Part shown: positions 52,101 to 58,559 of the stretch, piece after piece | Layout of the letters: each line of letters begins with the position of its first letter | Position numbering within the stretch: the stretch's first letter is position 1 | Assembly: GCF_003121405.1 (NCBI RefSeq) | Contig: NZ_QBUY01000030.1 | Location: 1 to 64,000, forward strand | Length of the DNA: 64,000 nucleotides | Reading direction: 5' to 3' | From: Paraburkholderia sp. C35 | Lineage (GTDB): Bacteria > Pseudomonadota > Gammaproteobacteria > Burkholderiales > Burkholderiaceae | Program-made: the position numbers and the translations under genes | The notes under the pieces: model-generated | The model's input: the letters and a program-made list of their open reading frames with translations, nothing else | Told to the model about the DNA's origin: nothing | The model's database searches: none

Positions 52101-52817
52101 TTCGAGTACCTTCTGGTTGCGACGCTGCACCGAACAGTCGCGCACGCCGAGCGCGATGGCTGCGCCTTTGCCGTCGCCGAACACCTGCACTTCAAGATGT
52201 CGCGCTTTCTCGATGTACTTTTCGAGGAACACGCCGGCATCGCTAAAGTTGTTTTGTCCGAGACGTTTGACGTTATCGAACTGCGCCGCAAGTTCCTCGG
52301 CAGAACGGCACACGCGCATGCCGATGCCGCCGCCGCCCGCCGTGCTTTTCAGCATCACGGGATAGCCGATCCGTTCGGCTGCTTCCAGCGCGGCGTCGAG
52401 GCCATCGAGCAGGCCTGTGCCTTCGAGCATCGGCACGCCCTGTTCCGCAGCGATCGCGCGCGCCGTGTGCTTGAGGCCAAACGCGCGCAGTTGTTCAGGC
52501 GTCGGCCCGATGAACGCGACGCCCGCCGCTTCGCATGCTTCGGCAAAGGCCGCGTTCTCCGACAGAAAGCCATAACCCGGATGAATCGCCTGCGCGCCTT
52601 GTGCACGCGCGATCTCCAGAATCTTCGCGATGTCGAGATACGTGACGCTCGCCGCGCCGTCGCCGAGACTGCACGCCGTATCGGCGAGACTGACGTGGCG
52701 GCTCGCGCGGTCCGCTTCGCTATAGACGGCGACGCCTTTTACGTCGAGTTCGCGCAGCGTGCGCAGAATGCGGCAGGCAATCGCGCCGCGATTCGCAATG
52801 AGGACTTTATCGAACAT
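49188..52817 (-). CDS. Biotin-dependent urea/guanidine carboxylase
   Basis: A 1209-residue multidomain carboxylase: biotin carboxylase (about residues 1-450, HPGYGFLSEN, ATP-grasp loop with GGGGIGMRV), KipA-like and KipI-like carboxyltransferase domains (about 470-1040) and a C-terminal biotinyl domain with ESMKME (Lys near 1172). The architecture is that of urea carboxylase, but the guanidine-I riboswitch and DUF1989 partners in the operon argue that guanidine is the true substrate, giving carboxyguanidine. A short Ala-Asn-rich linker is encoded by a 9-nt tandem repeat at 50466-50501. Confidence 0.93.
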   Translation of the reverse strand: MFDKVLIANRGAIACRILRTLRELDVKGVAVYSEADRASRHVSLADTACSLGDGAASVTYLDIAKILEIARAQGAQAIHPGYGFLSENAAFAEACEAAGVAFIGPTPEQLRAFGLKHTARAIAAEQGVPMLEGTGLLDGLDAALEAAERIGYPVMLKSTAGGGGIGMRVCRSAEELAAQFDNVKRLGQNNFSDAGVFLEKYIEKARHLEVQVFGDGKGAAIALGVRDCSVQRRNQKVLEETPAPNLPDGVEAALCDAAIRLAQAVSYRSAGTVEFVYDSDAARFYFLEVNTRLQVEHGVTEQVWGVDLVRWMIELAAGTLAPLDVLSRDLKPQGHAIQARLYAEDPGRDFKPCPGLLTDVSFPSADGRALRIDTWIEAGCEVPPWFDPMLAKLIAWQPTRDAARAALDAALAASRIYGVETNRDYLRQILADAPFASGHPWTRCLEGLRYRASTFEVISGGTQTTVQDYPGRPGYWAVGVPPSGPMDDRALRLGNRLLGNDAQAAALEITMSGPTLRFNTDAVVTVTGATLPVMLDDIPQPMNTTLFVPAGSTLALGTIRGAGARAYLCVRGGLDVAHYLGSRSTFTLGQFGGHGGRALRAGDVLHLHALTDREAGAALPASLAHRLDDVRVLRVIYGPHGAPEYFSARYIEQFLDTDWEIHFNSSRTGVRLIGPKPEWTRADGGEAGLHPSNIHDNPYAVGAIDFTGDMPVILGPDGPSLGGFVCPVTVIEADLWQIGQLKAGDKVRFAPVDIATARAAALARAEEVASLTAANAANAANVANTSKPDKHLQSPIVLHVGEGHEQLVARLSGDTHLLLEIGPPELDLVLRFRGHALMQSLEALQLPGVIDLTPGIRSLQVHYQPEQLPLATLLDHVAETWQRVLLQKDLRAPSRIVHLPLSWDDPACQLAIDKYMTTVRKDAPWCPSNLEFIRRINDLDSINAVKRVVFDASYLVMGLGDVYLGAPVATPLDPRHRLVTTKYNPARTWTAENSVGIGGAYLCVYGMEGPGGYQFVGRTLQMWNRYRDVADFAGRPYLLRFFDQIRFYEVSADELLRIREAFPLGRYPLKIEETELSLADYQAFLERESDDIAQFRTRQQAAFQAERQRWHEAGSNEETLEPPVAAEADIAPLTEGQIAVDSEIAGNLWQVRVEPGASVEAGDVLLVIESMKMEISVIAPCAGTVGEIHVAPGSPVRAGQRVVVIEQHA
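50466..50501. repeat. 9-nt tandem repeat inside the carboxylase gene
   Basis: Four in-frame copies of about ATTCGCAGC (50466-50474, 50475-50483, 50484-50492, 50493-50501) with few mismatches encode an Ala/Asn/Val-rich linker (AANAANAANVAN) between the KipA-like and KipI-like parts. Length variation here would change only the linker length. Confidence 0.7.
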
Positions 52818-52917
52818 GAGTGGATGTTCAATGCGTGGGCGGGCCGTCCCGCCACGTGGGCATGCATGCCGAGGTCGTCCACGGCAGATCGCTTTGTATC
52901 CGGAAAGCGTGCGATGG

Positions 52918-53007
52918 TTAGCGCTTCGTGCGGTCGATGCGCATGAAACGCTCAGCGCGCACTTTCATCACGGTGTAGAACCATACGCGCAAGTTGCTCA
53001 GTTCCAT
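52918..53007 (-). CDS. Possible 29-residue peptide between deiminase and carboxylase genes
   Basis: A short frame starting MELSNLRVWFYTVMKVR overlaps the last 10 nt of the upstream DUF1989 gene and fills part of the otherwise empty 180-nt gap before the carboxylase gene. GGAG lies 8 nt upstream of its ATG. The product would be basic and amphipathic. A frame this short can occur by chance, so the call is weak. Confidence 0.25.
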   Translation of the reverse strand: MELSNLRVWFYTVMKVRAERFMRIDRTKR

Positions 53008-53642
53008 ATCGTCAGCTCCGCAGGAGTGGGGTTGTAGGCGTTGCACGGATTGTTCAGTTGCGGGCAGTTCGAGATCAGCACGATCACATCCATTTCGGCG
53101 CGCAATTCGACGTATTTGCCCGGCGCGGAAATGCCGTCTTCGAATGTGAGGCCACCCTCGGATGTGACGGGCACATTCATGAAGAAATTGATGTTGGCGG
53201 CGATGTCGTGCTTTGACAGGCGGCCATCGTGTGCGCACGCGCGCAGATAGTTATCGCGGCAGCTATGCATGTAGCGCTTTTCCAGCGCGTAGCGCACAGT
53301 GTTGCTCTCTTGCGCGCACGCGCCGCCGAGCGTGTCATGACGTCCGCACGTATCGGCGACGATGGTCAGCATCGGGTTGCCGAGATTCGAATAAAGCACC
53401 GTGCCTGTTGTCAGATAGAGGCTCTGCTGGCGGCGCAGCGTGCGTTGCGCGTCGTAGCGTTCGCGCGTATCGGCGAGGCTGTAGAACAGCGTGTCGATAG
53501 CCTGATTGCCTTCTACATCGCGAATGCGCAGCGTCTGGTCGGCTTTCACTTCCTTGAGCCACGGCTCGCCCGCAGGCAAGGTTTCCTGAAAGATCGCATC
53601 AGCGGGATTGAGCGTGCTGGTCGTAAGGGTGGATGTCGTCAT
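52998..53642 (-). CDS. DUF1989 protein, carboxyguanidine deiminase subunit (UAAP2 type)
   Basis: A 214-residue DUF1989 protein of the kind once called urea carboxylase-associated protein 2. It has the family segments DVEGNQAIDTLFY, VADTCGRHDTLGGAC and INFFMNVPV. Work on the family showed that the two associated proteins form carboxyguanidine deiminase (CgdAB), turning carboxyguanidine into allophanate and ammonium. The ATG at 53642 gives the standard length. It lies 14 nt after its partner gene. Confidence 0.88.
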   Translation of the reverse strand: MTTSTLTTSTLNPADAIFQETLPAGEPWLKEVKADQTLRIRDVEGNQAIDTLFYSLADTRERYDAQRTLRRQQSLYLTTGTVLYSNLGNPMLTIVADTCGRHDTLGGACAQESNTVRYALEKRYMHSCRDNYLRACAHDGRLSKHDIAANINFFMNVPVTSEGGLTFEDGISAPGKYVELRAEMDVIVLISNCPQLNNPCNAYNPTPAELTIWN

Positions 53643-53656
53643 GGCGCGCGTCCCGC

Positions 53657-54364
53657 TCAGAGAAAGAATCGTTCGGTATTGATGAAGCCGCGCGCGTTTT
53701 GATCGCATGACGTGCGGCAGATTTCGGCCACCTGGCTGTCGGCAGCAGTGAGCGTCAGCTTGACGGGCTTCGGCGCGTAATCCGGATTCGTGTCGAGTGG
53801 ATGCTGGATCGCGGTCAGCACGACTAGCGTGTTCATCGGCGCATACAGTTCGATGTAGTCACCCGCCTTCGAATTGCCCGCGACGAAGCTGAGCGCGCCC
53901 GCATCCGTCACGTCGACACGGCTGAACAGATTCAACGTCATCAACAGGTCCGAGATGCCGAGTCCCCACTTGCCGAGTTCAACGAGCAGGTTGTCCGTGC
54001 CGTTGCGATAGAACGCATTGCGCAGTTCCTGATACCGGCCTTGTCCGTACTTCTCGAACACTTCCGCCGCGTCCGATACACCCGCGAGACTGTCGTGCCA
54101 TCCACATGTATCCGCGACGATTGCGGCGAGCACGCGGCCCATATCGGAGTACAGGCAATGGCCTTTGGTCAGCTTCGCGGTGTGCTGGCACTTGAGCGTG
54201 TCAGGCAGGTTCAGGCGTTCGCTCTTTTCAGCGGCGTTGAAAAGCAGCATGGCGACGTTCGCGCCGCCGCGCGGATCGGTGATGCGCAGCAGTTGTCCGC
54301 GCTTGACGATCAGCGACGCATGGCCGCCGCCAGGCACGGTTTCTTCGAGCAATATGTCGTTCAT
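53657..54364 (-). CDS. DUF1989 protein, carboxyguanidine deiminase subunit (UAAP1 type)
   Basis: A 235-residue DUF1989 protein with the same core pattern as its partner: RITDPRGGANVAMLLFNA, CLYSDMGRVLAAIVADTCGWHD and LNLFSRVDVT. Conserved Cys and His residues in DTCGWHD are candidates for metal or substrate binding. It is the first of the pair and 20 nt downstream of the transporter ATPase gene. Together the pair forms the deiminase step between guanidine carboxylase and allophanate hydrolase. Confidence 0.88.
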   Translation of the reverse strand: MNDILLEETVPGGGHASLIVKRGQLLRITDPRGGANVAMLLFNAAEKSERLNLPDTLKCQHTAKLTKGHCLYSDMGRVLAAIVADTCGWHDSLAGVSDAAEVFEKYGQGRYQELRNAFYRNGTDNLLVELGKWGLGISDLLMTLNLFSRVDVTDAGALSFVAGNSKAGDYIELYAPMNTLVVLTAIQHPLDTNPDYAPKPVKLTLTAADSQVAEICRTSCDQNARGFINTERFFL

Positions 54365-54384
54365 GTGTGTGTCCTTTCTTCTGG

Positions 54385-55158
54385 TCATGCGGGCACGGCG
54401 AGCAGCGGCGGAATCGCCATGGCTGCGTGCGCTTCGCGCATACCGTTACGTTCGAGAGGAATGTCGTAGGTGATACGCGCGCCATAGGCCTGCGGCGCGT
54501 GTGGATCGATGCGCACCTTGTCGAAAACGAGCACGCGGCTGCCGAGCGTGAAACCTTCTTTCAGGTCGTGCGTGACCATGAAGACGGTGAGCTTCGCTTC
54601 GCGCCACAACGCAGTCAGCAGTTCGTGCATATCGCGGCGAATGCCGGGATCGAGTGCGCCGAACGGTTCGTCGAGCAGCAGCACGCGCGGCTTCATCACC
54701 AATGCCTGAGCAAGTGCAAGACGTTGCTGCATGCCGCCTGACAGTTGATGCGGATACTTGTCGAGTGAATCGGCGAGACCGACACGCGTCAGCATCGCGA
54801 CGGCTTCATCTTTTGCGAGCTTGCGACGCGCACCAAAGAGCCGTCCTGTGAACCGCGCATGCGGCAATTCGAGGCCGAGCATCACGTTGCGCAGCACCGT
54901 CAGATGCGGAAACACCGAATAGCGCTGAAACACCACGCCGCGATGCGGGTCCGGCTCAGGCGGCAGCGGTTCGCCATCCAGCAGGATTTCGCCACGCGTC
55001 GGACGTTCCTGGCCCAGCAGCAGACGCAGAAACGTCGACTTCCCGCAGCCCGACGCACCGACCATCGAGCAGAACTCGCCTTCCGCGATGCGCAGATTGA
55101 GCCGCTCCAATACGACCTGATCGTCGTACTGCTTCCACAGGTTGCGGATTTCGATCAT
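54385..55158 (-). CDS. ABC transporter ATPase (nitrate/sulfonate/taurine type), guanidine operon
   Basis: A 257-residue ATPase with Walker A GASGCGKST, Q-loop VVFQRYSVFPHLT, signature LSGGMQQRLALAQAL and Walker B VLLLDEPFGALD, of the TauB/SsuB/NrtD group. It starts at the ATG at 55158, overlapping the permease stop codon (ATGA). With the permease and binding protein it imports the operon substrate, inferred to be guanidine or a guanidino compound. Confidence 0.9.
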   Translation of the reverse strand: MIEIRNLWKQYDDQVVLERLNLRIAEGEFCSMVGASGCGKSTFLRLLLGQERPTRGEILLDGEPLPPEPDPHRGVVFQRYSVFPHLTVLRNVMLGLELPHARFTGRLFGARRKLAKDEAVAMLTRVGLADSLDKYPHQLSGGMQQRLALAQALVMKPRVLLLDEPFGALDPGIRRDMHELLTALWREAKLTVFMVTHDLKEGFTLGSRVLVFDKVRIDPHAPQAYGARITYDIPLERNGMREAHAAMAIPPLLAVPA

Positions 55159-55970
55159 GCGCGGCCTCCGTTGTACCAGGGGAACGCCCACTGCGTGAGA
55201 CGGCGCAGCGCTTCATCGATCAGCCATGCGAGCAGCGTGATCCACGCGACGTACGGCAGGATCACATCCATCGCGAGATAACGGCGTACGAGAAAGATGC
55301 GATATCCCAGCCCATCCGTCGATGCAATTGCTTCCGCCGCGATCAGAAACAGCCACGCCGAAGTCAGCGCCAGACGCAGCGCAATCAGCAGACGCGGCAA
55401 CAGTTGCGGCACGATCACGCGCAGAATCAGCGTCCAGCTCGATGCACCGAGCGTTTGCGCCTTGATCCACAGTTCTTCAGGGATCTCGCGTGTGCGTTGC
55501 TGAAGATCGCGAATCATCATCGGCGTGATGCCGATCACGATCAGCACGACTTTCGACAATTCGTCGAGACCGAACACGATGAACAGAATCGGCAATACGG
55601 CGAGCGGCGGGATCATCGAGATCACCGTGATGAACGGCGACAGCGTTGCGCCCGCCAGCGGCAGGCTGCCCGTCGCGATGCCGAACACCAGTGCAATCGC
55701 CGCACTTGCAACCAGTCCGATACCGAGCCGCTTCATGCTCGACACCGTGTCGTCCCACATCATGTACTCGCCCGTGCGCTTGTCTTCGCTGAACGCGTAT
55801 TCGTGCAATGCGTCCTTCATCTGCGTGGCGCTCGGCAGCAGCTTGTCGTCGGGATTGGCCTGCAGCCGCAACGACGAGCCGGTGAAGTACACCGCGATCA
55901 GCACGATGAAGGGCAGCAGCAACAGCATCAGACTGCCGGTGCGGCCAGGATGTCGGTTGATGAGCCGCAT
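55155..55970 (-). CDS. ABC transporter permease, guanidine operon
   Basis: A 271-residue inner membrane permease of the TauC/SsuC class with about six helices, including an N-terminal helix after NRHPGRTGSL and the EAA-loop stretch IPEELWIKAQTLGASSW. The gene sits between binding-protein and ATPase genes with 4-nt overlap to the latter. Confidence 0.9.
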   Translation of the reverse strand: MRLINRHPGRTGSLMLLLLPFIVLIAVYFTGSSLRLQANPDDKLLPSATQMKDALHEYAFSEDKRTGEYMMWDDTVSSMKRLGIGLVASAAIALVFGIATGSLPLAGATLSPFITVISMIPPLAVLPILFIVFGLDELSKVVLIVIGITPMMIRDLQQRTREIPEELWIKAQTLGASSWTLILRVIVPQLLPRLLIALRLALTSAWLFLIAAEAIASTDGLGYRIFLVRRYLAMDVILPYVAWITLLAWLIDEALRRLTQWAFPWYNGGRA

Positions 55971-55998
55971 GGGCCTCTCCTTCAGAACGGCGCGGCGT

Positions 55999-57066
55999 TT
56001 AGAGCTTGCCTTGCGCGGCCATGCGCACGTAGGTCGGATCGAAGCGCAGCTTCAGGTTGCTCTTGCTGCCCACGACGACGTTGTTATCGAACGCCATGCC
56101 CACTGCGCCCGCATTCGGCGCGCCCTTGCCGAGCAGGCCGTGATCGAACGAGAACTGCGCGACGCGTGTCATGATCTTCGGCATGTTCGGGCTGGTGGCG
56201 AAATCGAGTGCCTGTTGCGGCGTGTAGAAGAGGGCCGTGGTGGAGAGTTGCGCCTTGTAGCCGGCGAGGTCGGTGCCCGATGCCTTGGCCATCTCGGTCA
56301 GCGCGGTCTGGCTGTCAGGCGTCGTGCCGTGCATCGTCTGCATGATCTCGAACCATGCGCCCGTGAGTGCCTTGCCGAGCGCGGGGTTGTCATGCAGCGT
56401 CTTCGTGTTGACGACCATCATGTCCATGATTTCGCCGGGAATGCGGCTCGAATCGAACACTTCCGTGACGTTCGGCTTTGCCTTCAGATCGGCGAGCATC
56501 GGGTTCCATGTCACGGCGTTGTGCACGGTGGGCGTCGCGAATGCGCCGGAAATATCGGCGTCGGACGTGTTGACGGTCTTGATGTCGCGCTCGCTCATGC
56601 CTGCCGATTCGAGCGCACGTGCCAGCAGATAATGCGAAACGGAGAGTTCGACGAGATTGACGGGCTGACCCTTCAGGTCCGCGACCTTCTTGCCTGCACC
56701 CTTGATGAGCACGCCGTCGTTGCCGTTCGAGTAGTCGCTGACGATGAGTGCCGTGCTGTCCACGCCGCCCGTGGCGGGAATGGTCAGCGCGTCCATGTTG
56801 GTCATCGCGCAGCCGTCGAACTTGCCGGCTGTGTACTGGTTGATCGATTCGATGTAGTCGTTCAGTTGCACGACATCCACGTTGATGCCGTACTTCTTCG
56901 CCCATTTGGACATGATGCCTTGCGTCTTCGCATAGCCCCACGGCATCCAGCCGGCGTAGATAGTCCAGCAGACCTTGAAGTCTTTACGGGCTTGAGCAAA
57001 CGAAGGAGTGGAGACGCACAGGGAGAGAGCGACGGCGGCAGCGGCGAAAAAACGGAGCTTGCGCAT
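55999..57066 (-). CDS. ABC transporter substrate-binding protein, guanidine operon
   Basis: A 355-residue periplasmic binding protein of the NrtA/TauA/SsuA class. A signal peptide (about residues 1-24, ending SFAQA) precedes the bilobed domain, with the opening KVCWTIYAGWMPWGYA. It is the first gene after the guanidine-I riboswitch. The ATG at 57066 is enclosed in GAGGTCAACCTCATG, where the ribosome site GAGG can pair with CCTC just before the start codon and also with riboswitch sequences. Ligand assignment to guanidine follows from the riboswitch. Confidence 0.9.
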   Translation of the reverse strand: MRKLRFFAAAAVALSLCVSTPSFAQARKDFKVCWTIYAGWMPWGYAKTQGIMSKWAKKYGINVDVVQLNDYIESINQYTAGKFDGCAMTNMDALTIPATGGVDSTALIVSDYSNGNDGVLIKGAGKKVADLKGQPVNLVELSVSHYLLARALESAGMSERDIKTVNTSDADISGAFATPTVHNAVTWNPMLADLKAKPNVTEVFDSSRIPGEIMDMMVVNTKTLHDNPALGKALTGAWFEIMQTMHGTTPDSQTALTEMAKASGTDLAGYKAQLSTTALFYTPQQALDFATSPNMPKIMTRVAQFSFDHGLLGKGAPNAGAVGMAFDNNVVVGSKSNLKLRFDPTYVRMAAQGKL

Positions 57067-57122
57067 GAGGTTGACCTCGCAGGGACGGTTATCGACGGCA
57101 GGAGCGGCGCGACGCATCGCGT

Positions 57123-57228
57123 TCTCTCCCGGGCTTTTATCCCGCCGTGTAACCTCATCGAGGTCGACAACTCTCGGACCAGCGTCGGACATCGATTGAA
57201 TCGATGCGCGACCGGAACCCTAGTCGTC
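57123..57228 (-). promoter_or_regulatory. Guanidine-I (ykkC) riboswitch
   Basis: On the minus strand the leader contains the three hallmark blocks in order: GACTAGGGTTCCG (5' end near 57225), CTGGTCCGAGAG (near 57171-57182) and ACACGGCGGGATAAAAGCCC followed by GGGAGAG (57124-57150). The P2 arms ATCGATT/AATCGAT lie between blocks 1 and 2. This matches the ykkC class that binds free guanidinium and switches on expression. It lies 57 nt upstream of the binding-protein start codon and controls the whole operon down to 47347. Confidence 0.95.
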
Positions 57229-57286
57229 CATTTACCAGATTGTGACTACTAAACCGGATGCTGCACCGGCTCCTGTGCTTTACTAA

Positions 57287-57301
57287 GCGATAAGCGTGCC
57301 A
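57287..57301 (-). promoter_or_regulatory. Sigma54 (-24/-12) promoter of the guanidine operon
   Basis: Minus-strand TGGCACGCTTATCGC matches the RpoN consensus TGGCACG-N4-TTGC with one mismatch. The invariant GG (57300-57299) and GC (57288-57287) are separated by the required 10 nt. Predicted transcription would start near 57275, about 47 nt before the riboswitch. Sigma54 control fits nitrogen-limited expression. Confidence 0.75.
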
Positions 57302-57338
57302 TTGCTGTCTTTACGTGGAATCGGCCGTTTGCGCGCAC

Positions 57339-57354
57339 ATCTTGTGCACAAGAT
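57339..57354. promoter_or_regulatory. 16-bp perfect palindrome upstream of the sigma54 promoter
   Basis: ATCTTGTGCACAAGAT is a perfect palindrome centred about 47 nt upstream of the -24 element. It could be the site of an enhancer-binding activator. It shares GCAC/GTGC elements with NtrC sites but not their exact spacing, so the protein that binds is open. Confidence 0.4.
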
Positions 57355-57414
57355 TGAAGCCACGTCGCAATCTGCTTGCGCGCGTTCGCACCAGTCGGGT
57401 GCGTTCGATTCGGG

Positions 57415-58371
57415 TTATTTGCCGAGCCTTTCGGCGAGCGCATAGCGGCGCATGCAGCGCTCCATGCTGTCGAGAAACGCGTGATCGGCTGCGTTCATCT
57501 TGCGTTCGCGATGCCATAGCAGATGCACGTCGACATCGACGAGTCCTTCTTCGGGCGGCAAGCGCCACAAGCGTTGCTGCACCACGTCGTCGCGCACGAT
57601 GTGCTCTGGCAGACAGCCGATGCCAAAGCCCGCGAAGATCAGGCGGCGCACTTCATCGAGCGATGGCGACGACGCGACGATGCGCCCCGTGAAGCCCTTC
57701 TGATCGCGAAACACGGTAAGCGGCGAAAGGCTGTCGCCGATCTGGTCGCTGGTAAACGACACGAAGTTTTCGGCGAGCAGGTCTTCCATCGTCAGCGGCG
57801 ACTTGCCGTACAGCCTGTGATGACGCCCGCAGAAAATCGCGTAACGTTGCCGTAGAAAGCAGCGCATTTCCAGCTTGTCGTGCGGCGTGCGGCACAAGCC
57901 GAGGCCCGCCGTCGCCGTCTTCTGCAACAGCGACGAGATGATGTCGGACGAGCGCATTACCTCGATCTGCAAGTCGATACGCGGATACGCGCGATGAAAA
58001 TCCGCAAGAAACTCGTCATACACGGGCGATTCGATCCGGCTGATAGTCAGCAGGCGAATCGAGCCGCTGATGTCTTCAGTGCGATCGTCGATTTCGGTTT
58101 CGAGCCGCGAGATGTTGCCGTAGATATCGCTGGCAATGCGATAGACCTCTTCGCCTGCCTGAGTCGGCGCGAAGTATGGGCCGCGCCGTTCGATCAGCTT
58201 GCGCTCCAGCGTTTCTTCGAGCCTTCTTAAAGCCTGGCTGACGGCCGGCTGCGTGACGTGCAGCCGCGCGGCGGCGCGGCTCAGGCTGCGTTCCTGCATG
58301 ATCACGAGGTACGTGCGCAGCAGGTTCCAGTCGAGCCGGTCGTTCAGAAAGCGGGCGATATCGGAGCGCAT
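57415..58371 (-). CDS. LysR-family transcriptional regulator
   Basis: A 318-residue LTTR: helix-turn-helix (about residues 14-73: QERSLSRAAARLHVTQPAVS) and effector domain (about 100-305), with a characteristic Cys-containing GLGLCRTPHDKLEM stretch. It is read divergently from the MHS transporter gene, sharing a 188-nt spacer with a T-N11-A box, so it most likely controls the transporter and hydrolase genes at 58560-62195. It lies just outside the guanidine operon, whose promoter begins past its 3' end. Confidence 0.9.
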   Translation of the reverse strand: MRSDIARFLNDRLDWNLLRTYLVIMQERSLSRAAARLHVTQPAVSQALRRLEETLERKLIERRGPYFAPTQAGEEVYRIASDIYGNISRLETEIDDRTEDISGSIRLLTISRIESPVYDEFLADFHRAYPRIDLQIEVMRSSDIISSLLQKTATAGLGLCRTPHDKLEMRCFLRQRYAIFCGRHHRLYGKSPLTMEDLLAENFVSFTSDQIGDSLSPLTVFRDQKGFTGRIVASSPSLDEVRRLIFAGFGIGCLPEHIVRDDVVQQRLWRLPPEEGLVDVDVHLLWHRERKMNAADHAFLDSMERCMRRYALAERLGK

Positions 58372-58382
58372 CGAGCGTAACT

Positions 58383-58397
58383 ATAAGCTGAATTTAT
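58383..58397. promoter_or_regulatory. Candidate LysR-type box in the divergent promoter
   Basis: ATAAGCTGAATTTAT has ATAA/TTAT arms and the T-N11-A pattern of LTTR sites. It lies 12 nt upstream of the LysR start codon, as in autoregulated LTTR genes that share a divergent promoter with their target. Confidence 0.5.
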
Positions 58398-58559
58398 GCG
58401 GCGAATAATAACTCGAAATTTGACTAATGTTTTCTGGACGCCGATAAATGTCACATGCCGTGGCGCGCGCCCGCCCGGAGAGAAGGGCGGACTATCCATC
58501 CCAACACCGCGCGCGCAACCACGGTTTCAACCCACGTCAGACGTGCATCAGGAGCCAGC

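Noticed and set aside
47347..52817. Plain urea degradation by urea carboxylase and allophanate hydrolase
   Set aside because: The guanidine-I riboswitch and the DUF1989 pair in the same operon make guanidine the better-supported substrate.
51627..52946. A 439-codon plus-strand frame over the biotin carboxylase region
   Set aside because: Antisense shadow without motifs; the carboxylase is unambiguous.
57339..57354. Calling the palindrome an NtrC box
   Set aside because: The GCAC/GTGC spacing is 5 nt rather than the usual 7, so the identity of the binding protein is left open.
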